From contig NZ_AUBE01000029.1 in NCBI RefSeq assembly GCF_000429085.1, forward strand, positions 1-64,000: DNA of 64,000 nucleotides, read 5' to 3'. Of this stretch, positions 8,967-16,836 are shown one piece after another (within the stretch, counting starts at the first letter, position 1; each line of letters starts with the position of its first letter). Below the pieces are notes generated by a model. It was not told the origin of the DNA, searched no databases, and saw only the letters and a program-made list of their open reading frames with translations. A program made the position numbers and the translations under genes. The DNA is from Streptomyces flavidovirens DSM 40150 (GTDB lineage Bacteria; Actinomycetota; Actinomycetes; Streptomycetales; Streptomycetaceae).

Positions 8967-10208
8967 TCAGAGCCGGGGCGGTACGAGCGATGCCGGGTCC
9001 GGCAGGTACTGGGGATGGAAGGCGGCGAGCCCGGCGCCCGCGAGCCACCAGCCCCGGTAGACCAGGGCCCGGCACAGGCCCGCGTCGAGGCGGTCGAAGA
9101 CGGTCGGCACGAGCGCCAGGTCCCGGCCGTCGAAACCGCGGTGTTCGCCGAATGTCTCGCGCCACCGGCGCAGCGGCGCCGAGCCGTCCGCCGGGAAGTC
9201 GGTGGAGAGCCCGGCCAGGACTCCGCGACGAGCACCGGGCGGGGGCGGTTCCCCCTGTCCGTCGGCACGCTGACCGAGCTGGAAGCGCTCGACGATCGCC
9301 CGGGTCCGCAGGGCCGTGCTCTGCCGGTACAGCAGGGAGTTGGCCCGTGCGAGGTCGCGGATCACCGGGATACGGCCGTACGGGCCCGGCCGCAGGAGGC
9401 CTCCGGCGTTGAGGACGAACAGGAAGGCGTGGCGGTAGCGTTCGCTGTCGACGGCCTCCAGGCCGGTGTTGTCGTACGTTCCCCCGTCCAGCAGGACGGG
9501 CGGGTGCGTGGCGCACGGGAAGTGGGCGCTGTCCAGGACCACGGGCGGGAACGCGCCGGGAACGGCGGCGGATGCGGCCACGGCGAGGCTCAGTCTCAGC
9601 CCCGTACCGGAGGTCGGGGCCAGTCCGGTCGTGTAGTCGCCGAACACATCGCGTTCGAAGGTGAACCGGACGCCGGTGGTGAGGTTCGCCGCGTTGAGGA
9701 CCCAGCGGACTTCCGGGTCCAGGTCCTTCAGTTCGATTCCGTCGAAGAACCACTCGTCGAGGCGCTTCGCCAGGAGTTCGGTACGGGTCATCGGGCCGAG
9801 CGTCCGCCACAGTCCCCGGACGAGCGACCGCTTGAGCGACCGGGACGAGACGCGTTCGATGACCGGTTCCACGACGAGTTCGTCGACGGCTCCGGCAGTG
9901 CAGCCCCGTTCCCTCAGGGCGGGCCAGGCAGTGGCGAGGCACCCGTTGGCGACCGATCCGCCGGAGACCGACGAGGCGTACCGCAGGCTGGGCAGCAGCC
10001 CGGCATCGGCCAGCAGGCGTACGAAACCCAGTGCGGAGAGCGTGGCACGGAAGCCGCCTCCGGAGAGGGTGAGCGCGACCGGGTCGGCCGCGCCGGGAGG
10101 TTCGGCCGGGCGGAGCGTGTCGCCGCACGGCCGCGCCTGCAGGCCCGTGCCCACGGCGGGCGAGTCCACGAACCAGGTGTCCCCGGCAGGAGGCTTGGCC
10201 GCGTTCAT
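8967..10208 (-). CDS. Patatin-like phospholipase, last gene of a protease/MBL/patatin operon
   Basis: A 413-residue protein of the patatin/cPLA2 fold. The oxyanion-hole motif SGGGFRA is at 49-55, the nucleophile motif SSVSGGS has Ser82 as the likely catalytic serine, and DGGTYDNTG near 242 supplies the catalytic Asp. It has no signal peptide or obvious transmembrane helix, so it would act on the inner leaflet or cytosolic lipids. Its start overlaps the stop of the upstream MBL-fold gene by four bases (ATGA), implying translational coupling. Patatin-like enzymes serve as membrane-attacking effectors in several bacterial immune systems (for example CapV of CBASS). That role here is an inference from the unusual gene company, not from this sequence alone. 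Confidence 0.8.
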   Translation of the reverse strand: MNAAKPPAGDTWFVDSPAVGTGLQARPCGDTLRPAEPPGAADPVALTLSGGGFRATLSALGFVRLLADAGLLPSLRYASSVSGGSVANGCLATAWPALRERGCTAGAVDELVVEPVIERVSSRSLKRSLVRGLWRTLGPMTRTELLAKRLDEWFFDGIELKDLDPEVRWVLNAANLTTGVRFTFERDVFGDYTTGLAPTSGTGLRLSLAVAASAAVPGAFPPVVLDSAHFPCATHPPVLLDGGTYDNTGLEAVDSERYRHAFLFVLNAGGLLRPGPYGRIPVIRDLARANSLLYRQSTALRTRAIVERFQLGQRADGQGEPPPPGARRGVLAGLSTDFPADGSAPLRRWRETFGEHRGFDGRDLALVPTVFDRLDAGLCRALVYRGWWLAGAGLAAFHPQYLPDPASLVPPRL

Positions 10209-11284
10209 CGCCGGTCACCGACCTCTATGACGAGCGCGGGGTCCGTGGACGGCCGTACGTCGACTTCGAAGCTCCGCTCCGCCCGCAGGGCTGCGAGCGC
10301 GTCGGTCGCGAAGGCGATGTCGTTCGTCAGGTGGATGGCGTACTCGTCGTCCTCGTCCCTGGACTCGACGAGCCAGCGCAGGGTGTCCTCGTGCGGGTGG
10401 TGGTGCTTGACGCCGTCGGCGGACACCACGTAGTGGTCGGCGTGCACGCTTTCGAAGAAGTCGCGTTCCACATTTCGTTCACTGCCGTGGTGTGGCAGTT
10501 TCAGCAGGTCGACGTGGAGCGGCTGCAAGTCGGTGAGCAGGCCGCCGGCCCGCAGCCCGGCGAGTATGCGGTCACCCCGCGCGTCTCCGGTGAGCAGCGC
10601 GGTCCGGCCGTCGTGGCTCAGCAACAGGACGATGCTCGACAGGTTCGGTACCGAGCGGTCCGTGTACGCCGCCGTGATCACATCGGGGTCTCGCCGCTTC
10701 TTCGCCTCCCGCCAGCGCTTCTCCAGCTTTTCCAGAGCCACGTCGTCGGGGGCGACGACGGTGACGTTCAGGTCGTCGAGCGTTGTTTCGGCGCCCTCGG
10801 TCAGTGGCCCCTCGAACAGCGGGTTGCCGGCCAGGCCCAGCGCCGTCGCTTCGTCGCGGATGGCCCGCCCTTGGCCGTAACTCGCTTTGACGGCGCCGCT
10901 GTTGGTCAGGGCCTGGTCGACGAGCGGCTGGACGGACGCGCTCAGTCCGGGAGCCCGCCGGTCGACGAGTTCCTCCACCGAGTTGAACCAGAGTCTCGTC
11001 ACGTCGAACGGATCGGGGAGCTCTTCACGTCGTGCCCGGCGTATTTCGGCGAGCAGCCTGAGCAGTCCGGCGGCGTGGTCGTCGTCGACATGGGACAGGC
11101 AGACGACGTCGATCCTCGGGGCGCCGTCGCTGCCCGGCGCCAGGTGGGTCAACCGGTCGCGCAGCGAGGCCTCGTAGACCCCGCCGGGCCCGCCGTCCAC
11201 GAGCATGACGCGCTGGTCCGGTGCTCCCCACCGTACGAGAAAGCAGTCTCCGTGCCGGGCGTCGAGGAAATCGAAGGTGAACAT
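10205..11284 (-). CDS. ComEC-like metallo-beta-lactamase-fold hydrolase
   Basis: A 359-residue cytoplasmic MBL-fold protein. The start at 11284 has AGGAG six bases upstream and gives MFTFDFLDARHGDCFLV, the usual N-terminal strand of ComEC/Rec2-type MBL proteins. The metal motif is LSHVDDDHAAG (64-74), the H-x-D-x-D-H variant of that branch, followed by a long charged insert, LLTGDA and a second metal region LPHHGSERN. The C-terminal part (DHYVVSADGVKHHHPHEDTL) supplies further His residues. This branch includes nucleases and components of conflict systems that pair an MBL protein with a protease. It is flanked by the subtilase (17-bp gap) and by patatin (4-bp overlap) in one operon. Substrate unknown. 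Confidence 0.8.
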   Translation of the reverse strand: MFTFDFLDARHGDCFLVRWGAPDQRVMLVDGGPGGVYEASLRDRLTHLAPGSDGAPRIDVVCLSHVDDDHAAGLLRLLAEIRRARREELPDPFDVTRLWFNSVEELVDRRAPGLSASVQPLVDQALTNSGAVKASYGQGRAIRDEATALGLAGNPLFEGPLTEGAETTLDDLNVTVVAPDDVALEKLEKRWREAKKRRDPDVITAAYTDRSVPNLSSIVLLLSHDGRTALLTGDARGDRILAGLRAGGLLTDLQPLHVDLLKLPHHGSERNVERDFFESVHADHYVVSADGVKHHHPHEDTLRWLVESRDEDDEYAIHLTNDIAFATDALAALRAERSFEVDVRPSTDPALVIEVGDRR

Positions 11285-11301
11285 GACGGTCTCCTGCTTC
11301 C

Positions 11302-13074
11302 CTAGACGGACTGCATCGCCCGCAGGACATCGACCAGTCCGTGTCCCTGGAAGTCCCGCTCCCTGGCGAGGTCCGTCGCCGTGGAGCACAGGATCTGCTT
11401 CACGCGCTCGGGACGCCCCAGCAGCTCCCGGTTGCGGGCCAGCAGCATGGCCGCGGCTCCGCTGACGTGCGCCGCCGCCTGGCTCGTCCCGTGCATGGCC
11501 GAGATGCCCGCTCCGGGGATGGGGCCGTCGATGTCCTCCCCCGGTGCCAGGAGGTCGGGTTTGGGCCTGCCGTCGCCCGTGGGGCCGCGGCTGGAGAAGT
11601 AGCTGACGCCGTGCCGGTGCGGGTTGCTGCGGTGTGTCGAGCCGACGGTGATGACGGACTCCGCGTTGCCGGGGTCGGAGATGCTGATGCTGCGGTAGTC
11701 GGCGCCCAGGGTTCGCATCGCCCCGCTGAACCCGGCGTTCCCGGCGGCAGCGACGACCACGACCCCTGATCGCGCCAGGTGATCGCATTCGATGCATACG
11801 GGCGTCCAGCCGGTGGAGTGGGTCGCGACGTCATGCGGTACGGACAGGCTGATGTTGACCCCGGCGATGACGAACCTGCCCGCCTGCTCGTTGATGTGCC
11901 GCACGGCCTGAAGCGCCGTGACGATGGAGAACTCGTCGCCTTCCCCTTTGTCGTCGAGGACCCGGAAGTCGTACAGCCGGATCGTCGGGCAGATGCCACG
12001 GAATCTGCGGTCGGGCCACCAGGCGCCCAGGATTCCGGCGATGTGGGTGCCGTGCGGGTCGCCGGGGGTGGTGTACGGCAGGTCGGTCCGCGTCGCGCGG
12101 TTCTGGGGGGTGGGGAGCTCCATTTCGACGTACGGCAGGGCACGCGACCAGTCGATGAGGCCGTTCTCCAGCGCGTCGGCGGAGAGAGTTCCGCGTACGC
12201 CGACGAAGTTGAACGCGCGGACGACGCGTGACGCCAGTTGCTCCGCGGGGGTGCCGGCCGTGTCCCAGTCGTAGAACGCCGGGTGCCGGGCGTCGATGCC
12301 GCTGTCGACGATGGCCCAGCCGATCGAACCGCAGTCCACGGAGAAGACCTGCTCGGCGGCGTCGGCCTTGATCGTGGACCTGGACCGGACGACGGCGGGC
12401 GCGGCTTGGCGGTTCGTCGTCACGGACGTGATCGGGTGCCGCTTCCTGCGGTCGATGACGCCCCTGGACGGTGCGTCGGCCGGCCGCGTCAGCGGTGACT
12501 CCAGGGCAACGTCCTTCAGCATGCCGGTCATCGCACCGATCAGTGCGGGTTCGTCCGCCGGGGTGCGGCGCAGGTCCGGTTGTGTCGCGGCGATGACCGT
12601 GCGCAGCAGGCCGAGGAACCACATGAGGTGCCTGCTGCGTTCCTGGCGCCGTTCGATGTTGTCGTGAACGTCGCTGGTCGGCGGGCTTTTGAAGTGGCCG
12701 AGGAGTGCGGCCTCGATGCCTTTGGGTCCTACTTGTCCGGCGAGTTCCTTCGCGAGGCGGATGAGGCTGAGCAGGTTGGTCATGGGAAGCACCGCCCGCA
12801 CCACTTCGCCGAGCGTCAGCCGCGCCGCCACGAAACTGCCGGCCGCGACCGGCTGGCAGTCGGTCATGCCCAGCTCCCTGAAGTGCTGCAGCACCCGCTG
12901 TACGCCGTGCTCCTCGTTGATCGCGAGGATCAGGTCCTCGCGGTGTTCCGGCCCCGGCGGCGACGGCTGGGCGAGTGCCAGCCAGGCGTCGAAGCGCACG
13001 GGGCAGTCGGTCGCCCACGGAATGGGAAACCGCCCTTCCCCGTAAAACGCCGTCTCAAGGTCGTCGCGGTCCAT
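11302..13074 (-). CDS. Cytoplasmic S8 (subtilisin-like) serine protease with an N-terminal regulatory region
   Basis: A 590-residue protease with no signal peptide. The catalytic triad is complete: Asp in AIVDSGIDARHP near 256, His in DPHGTHIAGI near 342, and Ser in GTSQAAAHVSG near 530, with the oxyanion Asn in AAAGNAGF. About 240 residues precede the S8 domain. The first part (ILAINEEHGVQRVLQHFREL, then VAARLTLGEVVRAVL) has the strand-helix-strand pattern of a subtilisin propeptide or I9-like domain; the rest is helical and charged. The ATG at 13074 has GGGAG five bases upstream. It is the first gene of a three-gene operon with an MBL-fold protein and a patatin-like phospholipase. The upstream gap holds a perfect inverted repeat. 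Confidence 0.8.
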   Translation of the reverse strand: MDRDDLETAFYGEGRFPIPWATDCPVRFDAWLALAQPSPPGPEHREDLILAINEEHGVQRVLQHFRELGMTDCQPVAAGSFVAARLTLGEVVRAVLPMTNLLSLIRLAKELAGQVGPKGIEAALLGHFKSPPTSDVHDNIERRQERSRHLMWFLGLLRTVIAATQPDLRRTPADEPALIGAMTGMLKDVALESPLTRPADAPSRGVIDRRKRHPITSVTTNRQAAPAVVRSRSTIKADAAEQVFSVDCGSIGWAIVDSGIDARHPAFYDWDTAGTPAEQLASRVVRAFNFVGVRGTLSADALENGLIDWSRALPYVEMELPTPQNRATRTDLPYTTPGDPHGTHIAGILGAWWPDRRFRGICPTIRLYDFRVLDDKGEGDEFSIVTALQAVRHINEQAGRFVIAGVNISLSVPHDVATHSTGWTPVCIECDHLARSGVVVVAAAGNAGFSGAMRTLGADYRSISISDPGNAESVITVGSTHRSNPHRHGVSYFSSRGPTGDGRPKPDLLAPGEDIDGPIPGAGISAMHGTSQAAAHVSGAAAMLLARNRELLGRPERVKQILCSTATDLARERDFQGHGLVDVLRAMQSV

Positions 13075-13154
13075 GAGTGCTCCCGAATCAGCGCGGCAAA
13101 CGGCTGTGGGGAAGGGATGAAGGAAGGAGCATCGGGCCCGAAGCGGGGTCTCTC

Positions 13155-13177
13155 CCATTGTCCGTCCGGCACAATGG
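13155..13177. promoter_or_regulatory. Perfect inverted repeat, candidate operator of the protease/MBL/patatin operon
   Basis: CCATTGT and ACAATGG form perfect 7-bp arms separated by nine bases. The site lies about 80 bp before the protease ATG and 22 bp after the alkB stop, and on the minus strand it contains GACAAT, which could be a -10 box. This suggests the three-gene operon has its own regulated promoter rather than reading through from alkB. Confidence 0.5.
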
Positions 13178-13200
13178 CACCGCAATTCCTCGCCAGTTGG

Positions 13201-13830
13201 TCAGCCCACGCCCTCGGGGCGGAACTGAACGCTGATGCGCGGCCCCACGGCACGCGACGTCTTGGGGATCGCGTGTTCCCACGTGCGCTGACAACTGCCG
13301 CCCATGACGATGAGATCGCCGTGCCCCAGTGGCTTGTGCACGGTGGCCGCGTCGCGCCGGCGCGGCCTCAGCGCCAGTTGCCGCGGCGCGCCCAGAGACA
13401 GGATCGCGACCATGGTGTCCTCACTGCTGCCCCGGCCGATGGTGTCCCCGTGCCAGGCGACGCTGTCCCGTCCGTCGCGGTAGAGGCACAGCCCGGCCGT
13501 GACGAACGGCTCGCCGAGTTCGGCGGCGTAATGCGCGTTCAGTGCGGTACGGGCCTCTTCGAGGCTCGGGTGCGGCAGGGGGTCGTCCGCGCCGAAGAAC
13601 GACAGCAGGCGCGGCACCTCCACCACGCGCTCGTACATGACCCGCTGCTCGGCGCGCCATTCGACGTCGCGCGCCAGTACGTCGAAGAGCGCGTCGGCGC
13701 CGGTGACCCACTGCGGGAGTACGTCGATCCAGGCGCCGTGCCCGAGTTCCGTACGGCGCAGCCCGTCCAGCGGGCCCAGCGCGATGTCGTCCCCCTGGTC
13801 GAAGAGCGAGCCCTGGAGGTGTACGGCCAT
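13201..13830 (-). CDS. alkB: AlkB-family 2-oxoglutarate/Fe(II) dioxygenase
   Basis: A 209-residue AlkB-type enzyme that would repair alkylated nucleic acid bases by oxidative demethylation. The iron ligands are His127 and Asp129 (WHGDT) and His186 (WEHAIPK); Arg198 and Arg204 in GPRISVQFRP are the 2-oxoglutarate-binding and active-site arginines. The motif order and length match bacterial AlkB. The ATG directly follows a TACGCT box by six bases, so the message is probably leaderless. It lies upstream of the protease operon on the same strand with a 126-bp gap containing a palindrome, so co-transcription is doubtful. Confidence 0.88.
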   Translation of the reverse strand: MAVHLQGSLFDQGDDIALGPLDGLRRTELGHGAWIDVLPQWVTGADALFDVLARDVEWRAEQRVMYERVVEVPRLLSFFGADDPLPHPSLEEARTALNAHYAAELGEPFVTAGLCLYRDGRDSVAWHGDTIGRGSSEDTMVAILSLGAPRQLALRPRRRDAATVHKPLGHGDLIVMGGSCQRTWEHAIPKTSRAVGPRISVQFRPEGVG

Positions 13831-13836
13831 GAACCC

Positions 13837-13842
13837 AGCGTA
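13837..13842 (-). promoter_or_regulatory. Probable leaderless -10 box for alkB
   Basis: TACGCT on the minus strand ends six bases before the ATG at 13830. No ribosome binding site is visible. The spacing fits transcription starting at or next to the initiation codon. Confidence 0.5.
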
Positions 13843-13866
13843 CCCCTACTCAAACAAACGTACGAA

Positions 13867-14907
13867 TTACGCTCCGACTGTCCACTCCTCCCCGCCACCC
13901 GGCGCGAAGAAGCGCGCCACGTGCCCGGCCGTGACCTCCTGGAGGGTGGCCGGCGACCAGCGCGGTGCGCGGTCCTTGTCGATCACCTGGGCCCGGACAC
14001 CCTCGACCAGGTCGGGTGTGGACAGCGCCGCGCAGGAGACGCGGTACTCCTGCTCCAGGACGTGTTCCAGCGTGCCGAGCTCCGCCGCCCGGCGCATCGC
14101 GGCCAGGGTGACCTTGAGCGCGACGGGCGATTTGACGAGGATCGTCTCGGCGGCCTCTTTCGCCGCCGGTTCGCCGCAGTCGAAGAGACGGCCGACGATC
14201 TCCTCGACCGTGCCCGCCGCGTAGCAGTGGTCGATCCACGCGCGGTGCGCGGCGAGTTCCGCCTCGGGCGCCGGGCGGGCGTACCGCGACATCACGTCCC
14301 GCGCCCCGTCCGTCGCGAGATCCGCGAGGAGGGCGGGCAGCCGGTCCGCCGGTACGAAGTGGTCGGCGAGCCCGCACAGCAACGCGTCCCCCGCGCCGAC
14401 CGCCGCCCCGGTGAGCGCGAGGTGCGTACCCAGCTCTCCGGGCGCCCTCGACAGCAGCCAGGTGCCGCCGACGTCGGGCACGAAACCGATGCCGGTCTCG
14501 GGCATGGCCACCCGCGAGCGCTGCGTGACGACGCGGACGCTGCCGTGGGCGGAGACCCCGACGCCGCCGCCCATCACGATGCCGTCCATGACGGCGACGT
14601 ACGGCTTCGAGAAGCGGGCGATGTGCGCGTTGAGCCGGTACTCGTCGCTCCAGAACGCCGCCGAGGCGGTGCCGCCCGCCCTGGCGTCCTCGTAGATCGA
14701 CCGGATGTCCCCGCCGGCGCACAGGCCGCGCTCGCCCGCCCCCGTGATCACCACGGTCGCGACGGCCGGGTCCTGCTCCCAGGCCGCGAGGGCGCGGGCG
14801 ATCCGGTTCACCATCGCGTGGTTCAGGGCGTTGATGGCCCGTGGCCGGTTGAGGGTGAGGTACGCGGTGTGCCCTTCGGTGCGCAGGAGTACGGAGTCGT
14901 CGGTCAT
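13867..14907 (-). CDS. Enoyl-CoA hydratase/isomerase family protein, probably 3-hydroxyisobutyryl-CoA hydrolase
   Basis: A crotonase-fold protein of 346 residues. The oxyanion-hole motif AGGDIRSIYEDA near 62-73 and the second motif MDGIVMGGGVGVSAHG near 106-121 are followed by the acidic catalytic region PETGIGFVPDVGGTW. The length, the C-terminal WIDHCYAAGTVEEIV region and S-CAALSTPDLVEGVRAQVIDKD fit the 3-hydroxyisobutyryl-CoA hydrolase subgroup (valine breakdown) better than ordinary enoyl-CoA hydratases of about 260 residues. The ATG at 14907 has GGAA upstream; an earlier in-frame start at 14943 is not favoured. It diverges from tdh. Confidence 0.75.
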   Translation of the reverse strand: MTDDSVLLRTEGHTAYLTLNRPRAINALNHAMVNRIARALAAWEQDPAVATVVITGAGERGLCAGGDIRSIYEDARAGGTASAAFWSDEYRLNAHIARFSKPYVAVMDGIVMGGGVGVSAHGSVRVVTQRSRVAMPETGIGFVPDVGGTWLLSRAPGELGTHLALTGAAVGAGDALLCGLADHFVPADRLPALLADLATDGARDVMSRYARPAPEAELAAHRAWIDHCYAAGTVEEIVGRLFDCGEPAAKEAAETILVKSPVALKVTLAAMRRAAELGTLEHVLEQEYRVSCAALSTPDLVEGVRAQVIDKDRAPRWSPATLQEVTAGHVARFFAPGGGEEWTVGA

Positions 14908-15095
14908 TCGGGTGTTCCTTCCCACGGTCGAACGTCCCAGCATCCCGACGTCCCAACGGTCGCGGATGATCTTTTCTACACGCGTGAAGCTCCGCTGTTG
15001 GCCCGGTTAAGAAATCCTCGATGGACCGGGCGGCGCCGGGGCGACAGATTGGTACGCGTTCAGGATCACCTCCCCTCCCGGCTGGAGCCGAAGCC

Positions 15096-16124
15096 ATGAA
15101 GGCACTTGTCAAGCAGTACGCCGAGCCCGGGCTGTGGCTGATGGATGTGCCGGAGCCGGAGACGGGCCCCGGCGATGTGCTGATCAAGGTGCTGCGTACC
15201 GGCATCTGCGGCACGGACCTGCACATCAGATCCTGGGACGGCTGGGCCCAGCAGGCCGTCTCCACGCCGCTCGTCCTCGGCCACGAGTTCGTGGGCGAGG
15301 TCGCGGCCGTCGGCGCCGGCGTCGCGGACATCGCGGTCGGAGACCTGGTGAGCGGCGAGGGCCACCTGGTCTGCGGGAAGTGCCGCAACTGCCTCGCCGG
15401 GCGCCGGCACCTGTGCCGCTCCACCGTCGGGCTCGGTGTGGGCCGTAACGGCGCCTTCGCGGAGTACGTCGCCCTGCCCGCCTCCAACGTGTGGGTGCAC
15501 CGAGCGAAGGTGGACCTCGACGTGGCCGCGATCTTCGACCCGTTCGGCAACGCCGTGCACACCGCGCTCTCCTTCCCCCTGGTCGGCGAGGACGTGCTGA
15601 TCACCGGCGCCGGCCCGATCGGCATTATGGCGGCGGCCGTGGCCCGGCACGCCGGTGCGCGCAACGTCGTGATCACCGACGTGAGCGAGTCACGCCTGGA
15701 GATCGCCCGCAAGGCCGGCGCGACGCTCGCCCTCAACGTCGCGCAGTCGGACATCGCCGACGCGCAACGGCAGTTGGGCCTCAAGGAGGGCTTCGACGTC
15801 GGCCTGGAGATGTCGGGCCGGCCGGAAGCGATGCGCGACATGGTCGCGAACATGACGCACGGCGGGCGGATCGCCATGCTCGGGCTGCCGGCCGAGGAGT
15901 TCGCCGTCGACTGGTCGAAGATCGTCACGTCGATGATCACCGTGAAGGGGATCTACGGCCGTGAGATGTACGAGACGTGGTACGCCATGACGGTGCTGCT
16001 GGAGGGCGGTCTTGACCTGAGCCCGGTCATCACGGGCAGCTACGCCCACCAGGACTTCGACGCGGCGTTCGACGAGGCGGCGACCGCCCGCAGCGGCAAG
16101 ATCATCCTCGACTGGACCACCTGA
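15096..16124 (+). CDS. tdh: L-threonine 3-dehydrogenase, zinc type
   Basis: This oxidises L-threonine to 2-amino-3-ketobutyrate with NAD+, the first step of the threonine-to-glycine route completed by the kbl gene downstream. It is 342 residues, as usual. Zinc-ligand motifs are GICGTDLHI (catalytic Cys), GHEFVGEV and the structural-zinc cluster with CGKCRNCLAGRRHLC. The Rossmann motif is GAGPIGIMAAAVA. The ATG at 15096 starts MKALVKQYAEPGLWL; GGAG in the upstream ggctggagccgaagcc is the likely binding site. The gap to kbl is filled by a 617-bp repeat array, unusual within what is normally a compact operon. Confidence 0.9.
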   Translation: MKALVKQYAEPGLWLMDVPEPETGPGDVLIKVLRTGICGTDLHIRSWDGWAQQAVSTPLVLGHEFVGEVAAVGAGVADIAVGDLVSGEGHLVCGKCRNCLAGRRHLCRSTVGLGVGRNGAFAEYVALPASNVWVHRAKVDLDVAAIFDPFGNAVHTALSFPLVGEDVLITGAGPIGIMAAAVARHAGARNVVITDVSESRLEIARKAGATLALNVAQSDIADAQRQLGLKEGFDVGLEMSGRPEAMRDMVANMTHGGRIAMLGLPAEEFAVDWSKIVTSMITVKGIYGREMYETWYAMTVLLEGGLDLSPVITGSYAHQDFDAAFDEAATARSGKIILDWTT

Positions 16125-16128
16125 GCCC

Positions 16129-16745
16129 GTTGCCGCTGCGCGGAGCTTTCCCCGACCCGCCCCTTCCCGAACTGGGGGCAAGCCCCCAGACCCCGGACGG
16201 GCTGGCCTTGCCGCGCAGCGGCAAGGCCAGCCCGCCGGCGCTGGAGGACCGGGGTCGGGGCCGGAGCCCGCAGCAGCGCTCCCGGCCTCACCAGCCCGTT
16301 TGCGCTGGAGGACCGGGGGTCCGGGGCAAAGCCGCAGCCCACCAGCCCACCCGGCGCTGAAGGACCAGGAACCGGGGCAAGCCCCAGCAACACCCCCCGC
16401 CCCACCAGCCCGCCCGGCGCTGGAGGACCGGGGGCCGGAGCGAAGCCCCGGCAGCACCCCGGCCCCACCAGCCCACCCGACGCTGAAGAACCAGGGACCG
16501 GGGCAAAGCCGCAATACCCCCGGCCCCACCAGCCCGACCGGCGCTGGAGGACCAGGGACCGGGGCGAAGCCCCAGCAACACCCCCCGGCCCCCCAGCCCA
16601 CCCGGCGCTGGAGGACCGGGGACCGGGGCGAAGCCCCGGCAGCCCCCCGACCCCTCCAGCCCGTCCGGCGTTTGAGGACCGGGGTCTGGGGCGGAGCCCC
16701 AGTTCGGGAAGGGGCGGGTCGGGGAAAGCCCCGCGCAGCGGCAAC
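16129..16745. repeat. Inverted-repeat-bounded tandem repeat array between tdh and kbl
   Basis: The outer arms, 16129-16177 and 16697-16745, are 49-bp inverted repeats with a single mismatch; each carries the pattern GCCGCTGCGCGG...CTTTCCCCGACCC...CCCGAACTGGGG. Between them lie about eight degenerate direct repeats of 50-65 bp, each starting near CCAGCCC-N-CCGGCGCTGGAGG and running into ACCGGGG...GAAGCCCC. Each unit contains short palindromes (GGGGC...GCCCC). No gene is credible here, though frames stay open because of the GC content. Related units occur at 25144-25461, 30116-30172, 30484-30625 and 59624-59690. Confidence 0.9.
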
Positions 16746-16836
16746 CCGCCCGGACCGCCACCACACCCACCTACACGCACCGCCCACCACCCACCGCCCG
16801 CCGCACCGCACCGCACCGCAAGGAGACGCTCACCCC

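Noticed and set aside
12580..15099. An 839-codon open frame on the plus strand
   Set aside because: It is a shadow of the protease, alkB and hydratase genes; the composition is Arg/Gly/Val-rich without motifs.
13850..15940. A 696-codon minus-strand frame
   Set aside because: It runs out of frame across the hydratase gene and antisense across tdh; no protein family is visible.
16129..16745. CRISPR array
   Set aside because: The units are tandem and degenerate, without constant-length unique spacers, and no cas genes are present.
16300..16836. N-terminal extension of Kbl through the repeat array
   Set aside because: The frame is only repeat sequence; the ATG at 16837 has AAGGAG and the family-typical N terminus.
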